Source: Streptomyces sp. NRRL F-5126
Lineage (GTDB): Bacteria; Actinomycetota; Actinomycetes; Streptomycetales; Streptomycetaceae
Reading direction: 5' to 3'
Length of the DNA stretch: 64,000 nucleotides
Assembly: GCF_000721265.1 (NCBI RefSeq)
Contig: NZ_JOFZ01000004.1
Location: 310,001-374,000 of the forward strand
The position numbers and the translations under genes were made by a program. The stretch's first letter is position 1, and each line of letters opens with the position of its first letter. Below the pieces are notes generated by a model. The model did not search any database and was not told the DNA's origin. It saw only the letters and a program-made list of their open reading frames with translations. Below, one piece after another: positions 8,974-17,719 of the stretch.

Positions 8974-10239
8974 ATGTCGTCCCACCGCAGAAGCACACTG
9001 ATACGCCGCAGCGCTCCGGCCCTGCTCTCCGCAGTCCTGGCCGGCGGCGGCCTGATGGCCGTCCAGACGACGGCCTTCGCCGCACCGGCGCCCACCCACG
9101 CGACCGCCGGCGCCGCGAAGTCCGCCTCGGCCGTCCACGTGCGCCACCTGTGCTCCCAGCACACCAAGCCCGGCTACATGGCGTGCAACGCCCTGGTCCG
9201 CACCGACCTCAAGACCTTCAAGTCCCTGAACCCGAAGGCGGCTCCCCAGGGTTACGGACCCGACGAGCTGAAGTCCGCGTACAACCTTCCGGACGGCGGC
9301 AAGGGCCAGACGGTGGCCATCGTGGACGCCAACGACGACCCCAACGCGGAGCAGGACCTGGCCACCTACCGCAAGCAGTATGGCCTGCCCGAGTGCACCA
9401 GCGCCAGCGGCTGCTTCTCCAAGATCGACCAGAACGGCGGGACCAACTACCCGGCGCCGGACGCCGGCTGGGCCGGGGAGATCTCCCTCGACCTCGACAT
9501 GGTCAGCGCCGCGTGCCCGCAGTGCAACATCATGCTGGTCGAGGCCAAGAGCGCAAGCATGGACGACCTCGGCGCGGCGGTGAACCAGGCGGTGGAGAAG
9601 GGCGCCAAGTTCGTCTCCAACAGCTACGGCGGCGGCGAGGACTCGTCGGACCAGCAGGCCGACGACCAGTACTTCAAGCACCCCGGGGTCGCCATCACCG
9701 TCAGCTCGGGCGACGGCGGCTACGGGGTCGAGTACCCGGCGTCCTCGCCGTACGTGACGGCTGTCGGTGGCACGTCGCTGAGCCAGGGCGGCGGCGGTTC
9801 GCGCGGCTGGTCCGAGAAGGTCTGGGGCTCGAGCGCCGGCGGCGAGGGTGCCGGCTCCGGCTGCTCGCAGTACTCCGCCAAGCCGTCATGGCAGAAGGAC
9901 AGCGGCTGCGCCAAGCGCGCCGTCGCGGACGTGTCCGCGGTCGCCGACCCGGCCACGGGCCTGGCCACCTACGACAGCTACCAGGCCGGTGGCTGGCAGG
10001 TCGTGGGCGGCACCAGCGCCTCGTCCCCGATCATCGCGGCCGTCTACGCGCTCGCGGGTGCTCCGGGCTCCGCCGACACCCCGGCGTCCTACCCGTACGC
10101 CCACACCAGCGCGCTCAACGACGTGACCAGCGGCTCCAACGGCTCTTGCAGCACGTCGTACCTGTGCACGGCGGGCCAGGGCTACGACGGCCCCACGGGC
10201 CTCGGTACGCCCAACGGAACGGCGGCCTTCACCAAGTAG
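8974..10239 (+). CDS. Secreted S53 family serine-carboxyl peptidase (sedolisin-like)
   Basis: The protein has 421 aa. A signal peptide is visible (RRS then a hydrophobic stretch, cleavage near AFAAPAP, residue 38). The catalytic set fits sedolisins: E169 and D173 in WAGEISLDLDMV, D247 in VSSGDGGYG (oxyanion Asp), and nucleophile S348 in VVGGTSASSP. Six or more cysteines (for example CPQC) may form disulfides. The usual 180-residue pro-domain is missing; only about 55 residues separate the signal from the mature-like start GYGPDELKSAYNLP. The ATG at 8974 has GGAAGG 7 nt upstream. It is secreted and expected to digest proteins at acidic to neutral pH, and is probably controlled by the divergent TrmB-like protein. 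Confidence 0.9.
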   Translation: MSSHRRSTLIRRSAPALLSAVLAGGGLMAVQTTAFAAPAPTHATAGAAKSASAVHVRHLCSQHTKPGYMACNALVRTDLKTFKSLNPKAAPQGYGPDELKSAYNLPDGGKGQTVAIVDANDDPNAEQDLATYRKQYGLPECTSASGCFSKIDQNGGTNYPAPDAGWAGEISLDLDMVSAACPQCNIMLVEAKSASMDDLGAAVNQAVEKGAKFVSNSYGGGEDSSDQQADDQYFKHPGVAITVSSGDGGYGVEYPASSPYVTAVGGTSLSQGGGGSRGWSEKVWGSSAGGEGAGSGCSQYSAKPSWQKDSGCAKRAVADVSAVADPATGLATYDSYQAGGWQVVGGTSASSPIIAAVYALAGAPGSADTPASYPYAHTSALNDVTSGSNGSCSTSYLCTAGQGYDGPTGLGTPNGTAAFTK

Positions 10240-10248
10240 GCCGCTCCA

Positions 10249-10292
10249 GGCCCCTCCCGTCCGGCCCGATGGAGCGCCGGGCGGGAGGGGCC
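10249..10292. terminator. Bidirectional terminator hairpin
   Basis: GGCCCCTCCCG (10249-10259) pairs perfectly with CGGGAGGGGCC (10282-10292). The loop holds a further CCGGC/GCCGG stem. It lies between two converging genes. Confidence 0.7.
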
Positions 10293-10303
10293 GCGGCGTG
10301 CGG

Positions 10304-11239
10304 TCAGGCGGGCTTCCGGCCCACCGCCACGTAGAGCGGCACGATGTCCTCCGCTTCCGCGGGCTGCGAAGGACCGGCGGGCAGACCTACCGGGGCGTCG
10401 GGACGCGCGTCGGTGCGCCAGCGTTCCACGAGTTCCAGGCCCGGCGCGGCCAGTTCGAGCCCGTCGAAGAACCGGGCCACCTCATCGCGCGATCGGGGAG
10501 TGACATGGGAGCCCTGCGCGTTCAGCCCTTCGGCGGCCGCGCCGACCGCCGAGTCCTCGTGGTCCCGGGTGACGTGGGTGATGACCAGTGCGCTGCCGGC
10601 GGGTACGGCGTCCATCAGCGTGCGCACGATCTCGTAGGCGTCGGCGTGGGCGGGCAGCCAATGCAGCACGGTGAGCAGCGTGACGGCGATCGGCCGGGAG
10701 AAGTCCAGCGTCTTCCGCGCCTCGGCAAGGATCGCCTCCGGCTCGCACAGGTCACCGTGCACGTAGTCGGTGCGACCCTCCGGGGTGCCCTGGTGCAGGG
10801 CACGGGAGTGCGCGAGGACGATCGGGTCGTTGTCCGCGTAGACGACGCGGACGGTGGGATCGGCGCCCTGCGCGACCTGGTGCAGGTTCGGCTCGGTCGG
10901 GATGCCGGTCCCGATGTCGAGGAACTGGCGCACGCCCTCCTCGCCGGCGAGGTAGCCGACGGCCCGGTGCATGAAGGCCCGGTTCTCCAGTGCCGTGCGC
11001 CGGGCGATCGGCATGCTCGCCAGCAGGTCGGCAACGGCCCGCCGGTCGGCGGGATAGTTGGTCTTGCCGCCCAGGAGGACGTCGTAGACGCGGGCGGAGT
11101 GCGGCTGGTCCGTGCGCAGGTCGAGCGAAGGCCGCGGCTCGCGGCCCATCCAGTTCACGTCGTCGTGCGGTGCGCCACCCACGCCCGGCCCCTCTCCGTC
11201 GATCGGGGCGTGTCCTGGCACACGCCCCGAACTCGGCAT
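10304..11239 (-). CDS. SAM-dependent methyltransferase, Methyltransf_19 (DUF574) family
   Basis: The protein has up to 311 aa. The family signature is clear: HSARVYDVLLGGKTNYPADR in the N-terminal third, EGVRQFLDIGTGIPTEPNLH as the SAM-binding Gly motif, VVYADNDPIVLAHSRALL-like acidic strand, and SRPIAVTLLTVLHW. Streptomyces genomes carry many paralogues, often beside DUF397 or HTH regulator pairs, but no such partner is here. The methyl acceptor is unknown. The start is uncertain: ATG at 11239 and ATG at 11149 both lack a good binding site, and the conserved region starts after the second. Confidence 0.87.
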   Translation of the reverse strand: MPSSGRVPGHAPIDGEGPGVGGAPHDDVNWMGREPRPSLDLRTDQPHSARVYDVLLGGKTNYPADRRAVADLLASMPIARRTALENRAFMHRAVGYLAGEEGVRQFLDIGTGIPTEPNLHQVAQGADPTVRVVYADNDPIVLAHSRALHQGTPEGRTDYVHGDLCEPEAILAEARKTLDFSRPIAVTLLTVLHWLPAHADAYEIVRTLMDAVPAGSALVITHVTRDHEDSAVGAAAEGLNAQGSHVTPRSRDEVARFFDGLELAAPGLELVERWRTDARPDAPVGLPAGPSQPAEAEDIVPLYVAVGRKPA

Positions 11240-11314
11240 ACTAGCGGCCCAGTTGCCCGGCTTGGAGAGGGGCCGGGATGCAAGTGACCGGACGCAGCCG
11301 GGGGAAGGCGCCGG

Positions 11315-12598
11315 TCAGGCCGCCTCCGGCGGCTGCCGGCCCGCGCCGCGTGCCGCGTAGCCGAGTGCGGCCGCGAGCGCCGCGAGGACGCTGACCGTTG
11401 TCAGCGCGACTGGCATCGACAGCCAGTCGGCCAGGAACCCGATCACCGGCGGCCCGACCAGCATGCCCCCGTAGCCGAGCGTCGACGCCGCGGCCACGCC
11501 ACCGGGCCCGGCGAGCGCGCCCGCGCCGCCGATCGCGACCGGGAAGATGTTGGACAGGCCGAGGCCCATCACCACGAAACCCGCGAACACCAGCCAGGTG
11601 ACCGGCGCGAGAGCGCCGACCAGCATGCCGCCCGCCGCCATCAGGCCGCCGGCGACCAGGACGCCGGTCTGGCCGAAGCGCTCCTGCACTGCCGTGCCCG
11701 AGAGCCTGCCGACGGTCATGGCGAGCGCGAACGCCGAGTAGCCGAGCGCCGCCACACCGGGCGCCGCGCCCAGGTCCTGCGTCAGGTGCAGGGCGCTCCA
11801 GTCGGACACCGACCCCTCGCCGTACGCCGTGCACAGCGCGATCACTCCGAAGAGCGCGACCACCTTGCCGGTTCGCGCGCGCGTGGTACGGGCCGTGGTG
11901 GGGCCGGGGGATGCGCCGGGCGCCGCCCGGTCTACGCTCTCGCGCGGCGGTACGGGCTCGGGCCCGCGCAGCAGGAACGGCGCGAGCGCCGCCGTCGCGG
12001 CGACTCCCACGGCGGCGAGCAGCGCCAGGTGTGTCATGGCGCTCATGCGGCTGGCGACGAGCCCGCCGAGCGCGGCGCCGATCATGCCGCCGAGGCTGTA
12101 GACCGCGTGGAAGCTGGAGATGATGGGCCGTCGCAGCGCGGCGACCAGGTCGACGGCGACGGCGTTCATCGCCACGTTCAGCCCGCCGTATCCCGCGCCG
12201 AAGACCACGAGCACGAGCCCGAGGGCCACGGCGGAGTGGGTGAGGGCGGGCAGCGCGACCGCGAGGGACATCAGCGCCGCGCACCCCACCGTCACCGGGC
12301 GCGAGCCGAAGGTCCTGCAGAGCCGGCCCGTGAGCGTCATGGTGACGACCGCGCCCGCCGATACGCCGAGCAGGGCGAGCCCCAGTGCGCTCGCCGAGGC
12401 GTCGGTCTGCGCCTTGACCGCGGGGATGCGCACGACCCATCCGGCGAAGACGAATCCGTCGAGGCCGAAGAACAGCGTCACGACCGCGCGCAGCCGCGAC
12501 AGGCGCCGGCGCTCGGCCACGGCGCTGTCAAAGTTCGGCGGACCGTCGGCCCGGCCGTCGTACGACGAGCCCTTCACGGGTTTGTTCAAGTGCGGCAC
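11315..12598 (-). CDS. MFS transporter, YbjJ-like
   Basis: The protein has 427 aa and 12 predicted membrane segments. The start GLDGFVFAGWVVRIPAVK is typical of the YbjJ-like MFS group. The loop 2-3 motif is GRLCRTFGSRPV. A hydrophilic central loop (about residues 215-245) splits the halves. Substrate unknown. The GTG at 12598 is chosen because a -10 box, TATGCT, lies 6 nt before it with TTGTCC 17 bp further upstream, so the mRNA is probably leaderless; a second GTG at 12577 is possible. It diverges from a ROK regulator, which likely controls it, suggesting a sugar or sugar derivative as substrate or signal. Confidence 0.88.
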   Translation of the reverse strand: MPHLNKPVKGSSYDGRADGPPNFDSAVAERRRLSRLRAVVTLFFGLDGFVFAGWVVRIPAVKAQTDASASALGLALLGVSAGAVVTMTLTGRLCRTFGSRPVTVGCAALMSLAVALPALTHSAVALGLVLVVFGAGYGGLNVAMNAVAVDLVAALRRPIISSFHAVYSLGGMIGAALGGLVASRMSAMTHLALLAAVGVAATAALAPFLLRGPEPVPPRESVDRAAPGASPGPTTARTTRARTGKVVALFGVIALCTAYGEGSVSDWSALHLTQDLGAAPGVAALGYSAFALAMTVGRLSGTAVQERFGQTGVLVAGGLMAAGGMLVGALAPVTWLVFAGFVVMGLGLSNIFPVAIGGAGALAGPGGVAAASTLGYGGMLVGPPVIGFLADWLSMPVALTTVSVLAALAAALGYAARGAGRQPPEAA

Positions 12599-12604
12599 AA
12601 AAGC

Positions 12605-12633
12605 AGCATAGGGACAGGTGCGCAGCAGGACAA
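12605..12633 (-). promoter_or_regulatory. Promoter of the YbjJ-like MFS gene
   Basis: Read on the minus strand, TTGTCC (12633-12628) and TATGCT (12610-12605) are spaced by 17 bp. The -10 box ends 6 nt before the GTG at 12598, which supports a leaderless transcript. Confidence 0.5.
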
Positions 12634-12673
12634 GGAAGAAGGCGGCGCCGCGGATCATGGGAGACTCGGGCCC

Positions 12674-13891
12674 ATGAACGGCAAGGCGACCCCGACCCGT
12701 ACGCGTCTGGAGCGCGGCAGGAGCGCGCTCGGCCCCGCGCTCGAACTCGTGCACACGGGCCGCGCGCCGACGCGCGCCGTGCTCACGTCCGAGCTCGGCG
12801 TCACGCGCGCCACCGCGGGCGCCGTCGCAGCGGAGTTGGAGGCGCTCGGGCTGATCAGGGTCGACTCGCGGCCCGGCGCGGGCGCCGGTTCCCAGGGGCG
12901 GCCCTCGCACCGGCTCGCCGTGGACGAGGCGGGGCCTGTCGCGCTCGCCGCCCAGGTGCACGCGGACGGGTTCCGGGTCGCGCTCGTCGGTCTCGGCGGC
13001 AGGATCGTCGCCACCGCCGCCGGCCGCTCCGTCGTCGAGGCGGACCCCGCCCAGGTGCTCGGCGAGTGCGTCGCGGCGGGCGAGGCGCTGCTGCGGGAGG
13101 AGGGCAGACGGTGCGTGGGCGCGGGGCTCGCCGTACCGTCGGCGGTGGCGGAACCCGAGGGGACCGCGTTCAACCCGGTGCACATCGCCTGGCCCTCGGG
13201 CGCCCCCGTGCAGCAGATCTTCACGGAGCGCGTGCGGGCCATCGGCATCGGCGGGCCCGTCTTCACCGGCAACGACGTCAACCTCGCCGCGCTCGCCGAG
13301 CACCGCCACGGCGCCGGCCGCGGCGCGGACAACCTGCTGTGCGTGGCCACGGGCCACCGCGGGGTCGGCGGCGCGCTCGTGCTGGGCGGCCGCCTGCACA
13401 CCGGAAGTTCGGGGCTCGCGCTCGAAGTGGGCCACCTCGCGGTCAACCCCGAGGGCAGGCCCTGCTACTGCGGCGGCAGGGGCTGCCTCGACGTGGAGAC
13501 CGACCCGCTCGCCTTCCTCACCGAAGCGGGCCGCGAGCCCGGCCCCGAGACCAGCCTGCTCCAGCAGGCCGCCTCACTGGTGCGTGCCGGACGCGCCGAG
13601 CCCGCCGTGCGGTCCGCGACGCACCGGCTGATCGACCGGCTGGGCCTGGGCCTCGCGGGCCTGGTGAACATCCTCAGCCCCGACCGCATCATCCTCGGCG
13701 GTCTGCACCGCGAACTGCTGGAGGCCGACCCGGACCGGCTGCGCGCGGTCGTCGCGGACCGCAGCCTGTGGGGCCGCAGCAGCGCCGTCCCCGTGCTGGG
13801 CTGCACGCTCGACCACAACAGCCTCGTCGGAGCGGGCGAGGTGGCCTGGCAGCCGGTACTCGACGACCCGCTGGGGGCGCTGACCGGCTGA
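12674..13891 (+). CDS. ROK family transcriptional regulator
   Basis: The protein has 405 aa. An N-terminal winged HTH (residues about 18-65, TSELGVTRATAGAVAAEL) is followed by the ROK sugar-kinase-like fold: VFTGNDVNLAALAEH with N200/D201, and the zinc site EVGH (E251, H254) with C264, C266 and C271 in CYCGGRGC. The N-terminal HTH marks it as a NagC/XylR-type repressor and not a kinase. It diverges from the MFS gene and has GGGAG 10 nt upstream of its ATG. An 8-bp hairpin follows the stop codon. The effector is probably a sugar or sugar phosphate. Confidence 0.9.
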   Translation: MNGKATPTRTRLERGRSALGPALELVHTGRAPTRAVLTSELGVTRATAGAVAAELEALGLIRVDSRPGAGAGSQGRPSHRLAVDEAGPVALAAQVHADGFRVALVGLGGRIVATAAGRSVVEADPAQVLGECVAAGEALLREEGRRCVGAGLAVPSAVAEPEGTAFNPVHIAWPSGAPVQQIFTERVRAIGIGGPVFTGNDVNLAALAEHRHGAGRGADNLLCVATGHRGVGGALVLGGRLHTGSSGLALEVGHLAVNPEGRPCYCGGRGCLDVETDPLAFLTEAGREPGPETSLLQQAASLVRAGRAEPAVRSATHRLIDRLGLGLAGLVNILSPDRIILGGLHRELLEADPDRLRAVVADRSLWGRSSAVPVLGCTLDHNSLVGAGEVAWQPVLDDPLGALTG

Positions 13892-13895
13892 CGCG

Positions 13896-13916
13896 GCGAT
13901 CACTCGGCGTGATCGC
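13896..13916 (+). terminator. Candidate terminator after the ROK gene
   Basis: GCGATCAC and GTGATCGC form a perfect 8-bp stem with a 5-nt loop, starting 4 nt after the stop codon. Confidence 0.6.
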
Positions 13917-14259
13917 GGGGCCTGGCCGCCAGGCGGGTGAACACCCGTGGCCTTCGCGGGCGTCGCGAGGCTCCGACCGCGCGTCGGGAGGCTCCGACCG
14001 CGCGTCGGGAGGCTCCGACCGCGCGCCGCGGTGCGCCTGCCGTGCGCCGCGGGGCCCTGCCCGTCAGGCGCGCAGGTCGGGGTACGCCGCAGGGCCCGCA
14101 CCCGCGCCGGCCCCGTACTTCCCGTGCGGTACGCCGAGTGCCGCCGGCCGTACGACGACGCGGACGCGCGCGGGCGGGAGGCTCGGAAGCGTCAGGAAAC
14201 ACCGCGGACACGTCGCGGCGCATCCCGCGGACACGCGGAGACGTTTGGAGTTGAGCCCC
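13917..14259. other. Gap without a recognised gene between the ROK and SHOCT genes
   Basis: No reading frame here looks coding: candidate proteins are Arg/Ala/Pro strings of frame-shadow type. The gap holds three 21-bp tandem repeats (13967-14025) followed by further GC-rich low-complexity sequence, and ends with the SHOCT gene's binding site TTTGGAG (14244-14250). Confidence 0.6.
13967..14025. repeat. Three 21-bp tandem repeats
   Basis: The unit GAGGCTCCGACCGCGCGTCGG begins at 13967, 13988 and 14009; the last copy is 17 nt long. The unit length is 7 codons, but no credible gene covers it on either strand. Confidence 0.85.
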
Positions 14260-14565
14260 ATGAACACGCTGGCATTCCACGACGGCGGACCCGGCCCGTG
14301 GATCCTGTTCGTGCCCCTCGTCTGGGCCGCGGTCATCGCCACGGTGGTCACCCTCGTACGGCGCACGGGACGCTTCGGCGGACGCGCCCTCGGCCACGGC
14401 GGCCCCTGGCAGCACGGGCGCGGCGACGACCCGCAGTCCCCGATCGCGATCATCGGCCGGAGGTTCGCCTCGGGTGAGATCGACGAGGACGAGTACTGGC
14501 GCAGGCTCTCCGTCCTGGACGAGCAGTTCGGCAGGCCGGGAGGCAAGGCCGGCGGCACGGTCTGA
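14260..14565 (+). CDS. Small membrane protein with C-terminal SHOCT domain
   Basis: The protein has 101 aa. One membrane helix is at residues 13-35 (ILFVPLVWAAVIATVV), then a Gly/Arg/His-rich linker, then the SHOCT domain ILEYRFASGEIDEDEYWRRL-like: here IGRRFASGEIDEDEYWRRLS, with LDEQF after it. SHOCT domains are short C-terminal helical pairs thought to aid oligomerisation. The ATG at 14260 follows GGAG at 9 nt. Function unknown. The gene stands alone, ending in a strong hairpin shared with the converging ATPase gene. Confidence 0.83.
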   Translation: MNTLAFHDGGPGPWILFVPLVWAAVIATVVTLVRRTGRFGGRALGHGGPWQHGRGDDPQSPIAIIGRRFASGEIDEDEYWRRLSVLDEQFGRPGGKAGGTV

Positions 14566-14601
14566 CGCGCCCCGAAGCGCGGTGGGAGGGTTCCCCGGCG
14601 T

Positions 14602-14636
14602 GGGCCGGGCAGGGCGGTAGACGCCCCGCCCGGCCC
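14602..14636. terminator. Bidirectional terminator hairpin
   Basis: GGGCCGGGC-A-GGGCG (14602-14616) pairs with CGCCC-C-GCCCGGCCC (14622-14636): 14 base pairs with one A/C mismatch and a 5-nt loop, between converging genes. Confidence 0.7.
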
Positions 14637-14657
14637 GCCGTGCGGCGCTCGGACGAC

Positions 14658-15185
14658 TCAGCCCATCACCACGGTCCTGGCCGTAGCGTGCCCGTACTCC
14701 AGGATCACCGCTTCGAGATCCGCCCCGTCGAACGGCCCGTCGGTGGCCGCCCCGTACACGGGGCAGTGCGCCGGTCTCGCCGCCGCGGACCCCGGCGGCG
14801 CCGGAAGCGTGAACCACACGCTCTTGCCGCCCGCGCTCGGGCGCACCCCCCAGCTCTGGCTGACCGCCGCGATCAGCGCGAGACCGCGGCCCCCCGTGTC
14901 GTAGGTGTCCGCGTCCGTGAGGTTCGGTACGCGGGGATCGTGGTCACTGACGGACACCGTGAGACTGTCGAGCAGCAGCGCCACATCCACCGTGCACCGC
15001 TTGTCCGGCTGCGCGTGCCGGTGGACGTTGGTCAGCAGCTCGGTCACTCCGAGTGCCGCATGGTCGATCAACGGGTCGAGGCGCCAGTAGCGCAACTGCG
15101 CCGAGATGATTCTGCGGACCTGTCCGATCCGCGACGGCAGGGCATGGAGCTCCACCGTGCAGTGCCTGCTTTGCTGGCTGATCAC
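14658..15185 (-). CDS. ATP-binding protein, RsbW/SpoIIAB-like anti-sigma family
   Basis: The protein has 175 aa from GTG at 15185, which follows GGGGAG at 8 nt. It is a HATPase_c fold: the N-box ALGVTELLTNVHRHA, then VSDHDPRVP, and the G-box DTGGRGLALIAAVSQSWGV followed by GGKSVWFTL. Streptomyces carry dozens of such single-domain proteins. Some bind sigma factors of the SigB/SigF type or their antagonists; most have no known partner. No antagonist (STAS) or sigma gene is adjacent. The C-terminal 35 residues after the fold are less conserved in style (FDGADLEAVILEYGHATA). Confidence 0.86.
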   Translation of the reverse strand: MISQQSRHCTVELHALPSRIGQVRRIISAQLRYWRLDPLIDHAALGVTELLTNVHRHAQPDKRCTVDVALLLDSLTVSVSDHDPRVPNLTDADTYDTGGRGLALIAAVSQSWGVRPSAGGKSVWFTLPAPPGSAAARPAHCPVYGAATDGPFDGADLEAVILEYGHATARTVVMG

Positions 15186-15437
15186 GGCTGCGACTCCCCG
15201 AATTGAGTTCGGAAGAAGCGAGGTTCGCCATCCGGCTGCCGGCTCGCGACCCGGCCGCCGTTGCTGCCCGGCGGGGCTGGATCGCAGCGTCACCGCCGTT
15301 TCACCCTGAGTGAAGTGAGACCAGACTGGACCCGCGGTGCCTGTGCCGCAACTCGCGCGGGAGGGGACCCGGCCCCGGCGCCGCCTTATGGCTACCCAAA
15401 GTGAGCGTTTTGCGAGGCCCTGCGGTTGACTTGGCCC

Positions 15438-16616
15438 ATGGCCGAGCACCGTCCCACCCCCGCACCTGCCCCCGCGGCACCCGTCGCCGAGCCCGTTGCC
15501 CCGCGCGCCGAAGCCGCCTCCACCATGGACGCGGACCGCAGCGACGCCGCGTACCGCGCCTGGCTCAAGGAGGCCGTGCGCCTCGTGCGCGCGGACGCCA
15601 ACCGCTCGGCCGACACCCACCTGCTGCGCTTCCCGCTGCCCGACCGGTGGGGCGTCGACCTGTACCTCAAGGACGAGTCGACACACCCCACCGGCAGCCT
15701 CAAGCACCGGCTCGCGCGCTCGCTGTTCCTCTACGGGCTGTGCAACGGGTGGATCAGGCCCGGCAGGCCGGTCGTCGAGGCGTCCAGCGGCTCCACCGCC
15801 GTCTCCGAGGCGTACTTCGCGAAGCTGATCGGCGTGCCGTTCATCGCCGTCATGCCCCGCGGCACCAGCCGTGAGAAGTGCCGGCTGATCGAGTTCCACG
15901 GCGGCACCTGCCACTTCGTGGACGACACCCGCACCCTGTACGAGCAGGCCGCGCGGCTCGCGTCGGACGGCGGCGGCCACTACATGGACCAGTTCACCTA
16001 CGCCGAGCGCGCGACGGACTGGCGCGGCAACAACAACATCGCCGAGTCGATCTACGAGCAACTGCGCCTGGAGCGCTACCCGGTGCCCGCCTGGATCGTC
16101 GCCACCGCCGGCACGGGCGGCACCTCGGCGACCATCGCGCGCTACGCCCACTACATGGGCCACGACACCCGCGTCTGCGTGCCCGACCCGGAGAACTCGT
16201 GCTTCTTCGACGGCTGGACCCGGCACGACCCGGCGGCCACCAGCAGCAGTGGCTCCAGGATCGAGGGCATCGGGCGGCCCCGCATGGAGCCGAGCTTCGT
16301 CACCGGCGCGATCGACCGCATGATGAAGGTGCCGGACGCGGCGAGCGTCGCCGCCGTGCGCACCCTGGAGCGGATCGTCGGCCGCAAGGCGGGCGGCTCC
16401 ACCGGCACCGGCCTGTGGAGCGCGCTGCGGATCGTCGCCGAGATGGTGGAGCGGGGCGAGCGCGGCAGCGTCGTCACGCTGATCTGCGACGGGGGCGACC
16501 GCTACCTCGACAAGTACTACTCGGACGGGTGGCTCGCCGAGCAGGGCCTCGACATCGCCCCGTACACCGCCGCGCTCGACCACTTCCTGCTGCACGGCAG
16601 CCGGCCGCGGTCCTGA
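15438..16616 (+). CDS. PLP-dependent cysteine synthase family protein
   Basis: The protein has 392 aa and a fold-type II PLP enzyme sequence. Catalytic lysine K89 lies in [15 protein letters not shown], the substrate loop is [15 protein letters not shown], and a phosphate-binding Gly loop is [14 protein letters not shown]. Later, [16 protein letters not shown] and [19 protein letters not shown] match the C-terminal end of cysteine synthase-type enzymes. It is longer than CysK and belongs to a separate actinobacterial group that is close to cysteine synthase but with unknown substrate. The first 30 residues are Pro/Ala-rich; a start at the ATG for MDADRSD (15525) cannot be excluded. No sulfur gene lies nearby. 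Confidence 0.86.
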   Translation: MAEHRPTPAPAPAAPVAEPVAPRAEAASTMDADRSDAAYRAWLKEAVRLVRADANRSADTHLLRFPLPDRWGVDLYLKDESTHPTGSLKHRLARSLFLYGLCNGWIRPGRPVVEASSGSTAVSEAYFAKLIGVPFIAVMPRGTSREKCRLIEFHGGTCHFVDDTRTLYEQAARLASDGGGHYMDQFTYAERATDWRGNNNIAESIYEQLRLERYPVPAWIVATAGTGGTSATIARYAHYMGHDTRVCVPDPENSCFFDGWTRHDPAATSSSGSRIEGIGRPRMEPSFVTGAIDRMMKVPDAASVAAVRTLERIVGRKAGGSTGTGLWSALRIVAEMVERGERGSVVTLICDGGDRYLDKYYSDGWLAEQGLDIAPYTAALDHFLLHGSRPRS

Positions 16617-16648
16617 GCCGAGCGGCCGGGATGTCCGCGCGGTGCGGG

Positions 16649-17122
16649 TCAGCCCTCCGGCAGGGTGAGCCGCCGCTCCAGGGCGCGCATCGCGTCGCGG
16701 AACGCCCGGCCGATCGCGGGGCGCGCGGCCCGCAGGACCGCCCGGTACAGGGCCGTGCCGTCCGTCCCGACCGTCCAGCGCACCCGCGTGGCCCCGCCCG
16801 CGGGAACCAGCAGCCAGGCCTCGACGAGCGCCGTCACACCCGGCGCGTTGGTGCGGTCGGTGCGGTAGACGTACCGCGTGTCGGGCTCCGCGACCAGCAC
16901 CGTCTCCCAGAACTGCCCGCCGCCCCGCAGCCGCACCTGCCGTCCCTGCGGGGTCCGCGCCACCGCGACCAGGGGGCCGAACCAGTCGGGCCAGTCCTCG
17001 CCGCGCTCGGCCAGCTCCCGGTACACGGCGGCGGGAGGCGCCGCCACCTCGGCGCCGAAGGCCATGCGCACCGGTGCCGACTCCGCGAACTCGGGCCCTA
17101 CCGGGCGTCCATGTCGGAGCAC
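16649..17122 (-). CDS. SRPBCC family protein (polyketide cyclase/START-like)
   Basis: The protein has 157 aa from GTG at 17122, preceded by GTGAGG; the GTG at 17131 and the ATG at 17065 are other options. It has the helix-grip fold pattern: MAFGAEVAAPPAAVYRELAE, WPDWFGPLVAV, a Gly-rich middle, YRTDRTNAPGVTALVEAWLL, TRVRWTVGTDG and a long last helix AFRDAMRALERRL. Such proteins bind hydrophobic ligands in a cavity; the ligand is unknown here. A second SRPBCC gene lies 150 bp upstream on the same strand. Confidence 0.78.
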   Translation of the reverse strand: MLRHGRPVGPEFAESAPVRMAFGAEVAAPPAAVYRELAERGEDWPDWFGPLVAVARTPQGRQVRLRGGGQFWETVLVAEPDTRYVYRTDRTNAPGVTALVEAWLLVPAGGATRVRWTVGTDGTALYRAVLRAARPAIGRAFRDAMRALERRLTLPEG

Positions 17123-17272
17123 GGTCCTCACTTCCCCAGCGACTCGACGGGGCCGGCCGCGCCGCTCCCGGCGCCGCCCTACGAGAGGGATTCCACCGCA
17201 GGGGCCGCTTGAAGCCTCCCGCCGGCGGCGTTCGCGAGGAGCGCGCACCTCGGATCCGCCGCGCGGCGGCGC

Positions 17273-17719
17273 TCAGGCCCGCCGGGCGCTCAGGAGGTGG
17301 TCGACCTCCCGGCCGAACACCAGCCGCCCGGCGTCCGCGGTCACCCCGTCGAACAGGTGCGGCAGGAACGCGACGCGCAGGTCCTCCACCCACGACACCC
17401 GCGTCACCCCGGCGCCGTCCCCACGCACCCGGATCTCCGCCCAGCCCCGCACCGTCCGGCCACGCTTCTCAAGACGGCAGCGGCCCGCGCCGCCGTCGTC
17501 CGGCGGGCACCACACCACGATCTCCATGGGGTCGTCGAACCCCACGGGCCCGACCCCGGTCCTCGCGACGATCACCGTGCCGACGCGCGTGGGGCCCGGC
17601 GTCGTGACGCGCATCCGCGTCAGCGGGACACGGCTCGCATGCGACGGCCAGTCGGTCAGCCGCCGCCACGCCTCCCCGGTGTTCAGCGCCGGCGCGCGCT
17701 CCACCGTGAAGGCCGTCAT
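17273..17719 (-). CDS. SRPBCC family protein
   Basis: This 148-aa protein starts FTVERAPALNTGEAWRRLTDWPSHASRVPLT, a typical polyketide-cyclase-like opening, then VTRVSWVEDLRVAFLPHLFDG and FGREVDHLLSARR. Its ATG overlaps the DeoR stop codon by 4 bp (ATGA), so the two are cotranslated. GGGAGGGACC lies 7-16 nt before the start. The linkage is tight, yet the ligand and the relation to the DeoR regulator are not known. Confidence 0.8.
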   Translation of the reverse strand: MTAFTVERAPALNTGEAWRRLTDWPSHASRVPLTRMRVTTPGPTRVGTVIVARTGVGPVGFDDPMEIVVWCPPDDGGAGRCRLEKRGRTVRGWAEIRVRGDGAGVTRVSWVEDLRVAFLPHLFDGVTADAGRLVFGREVDHLLSARRA

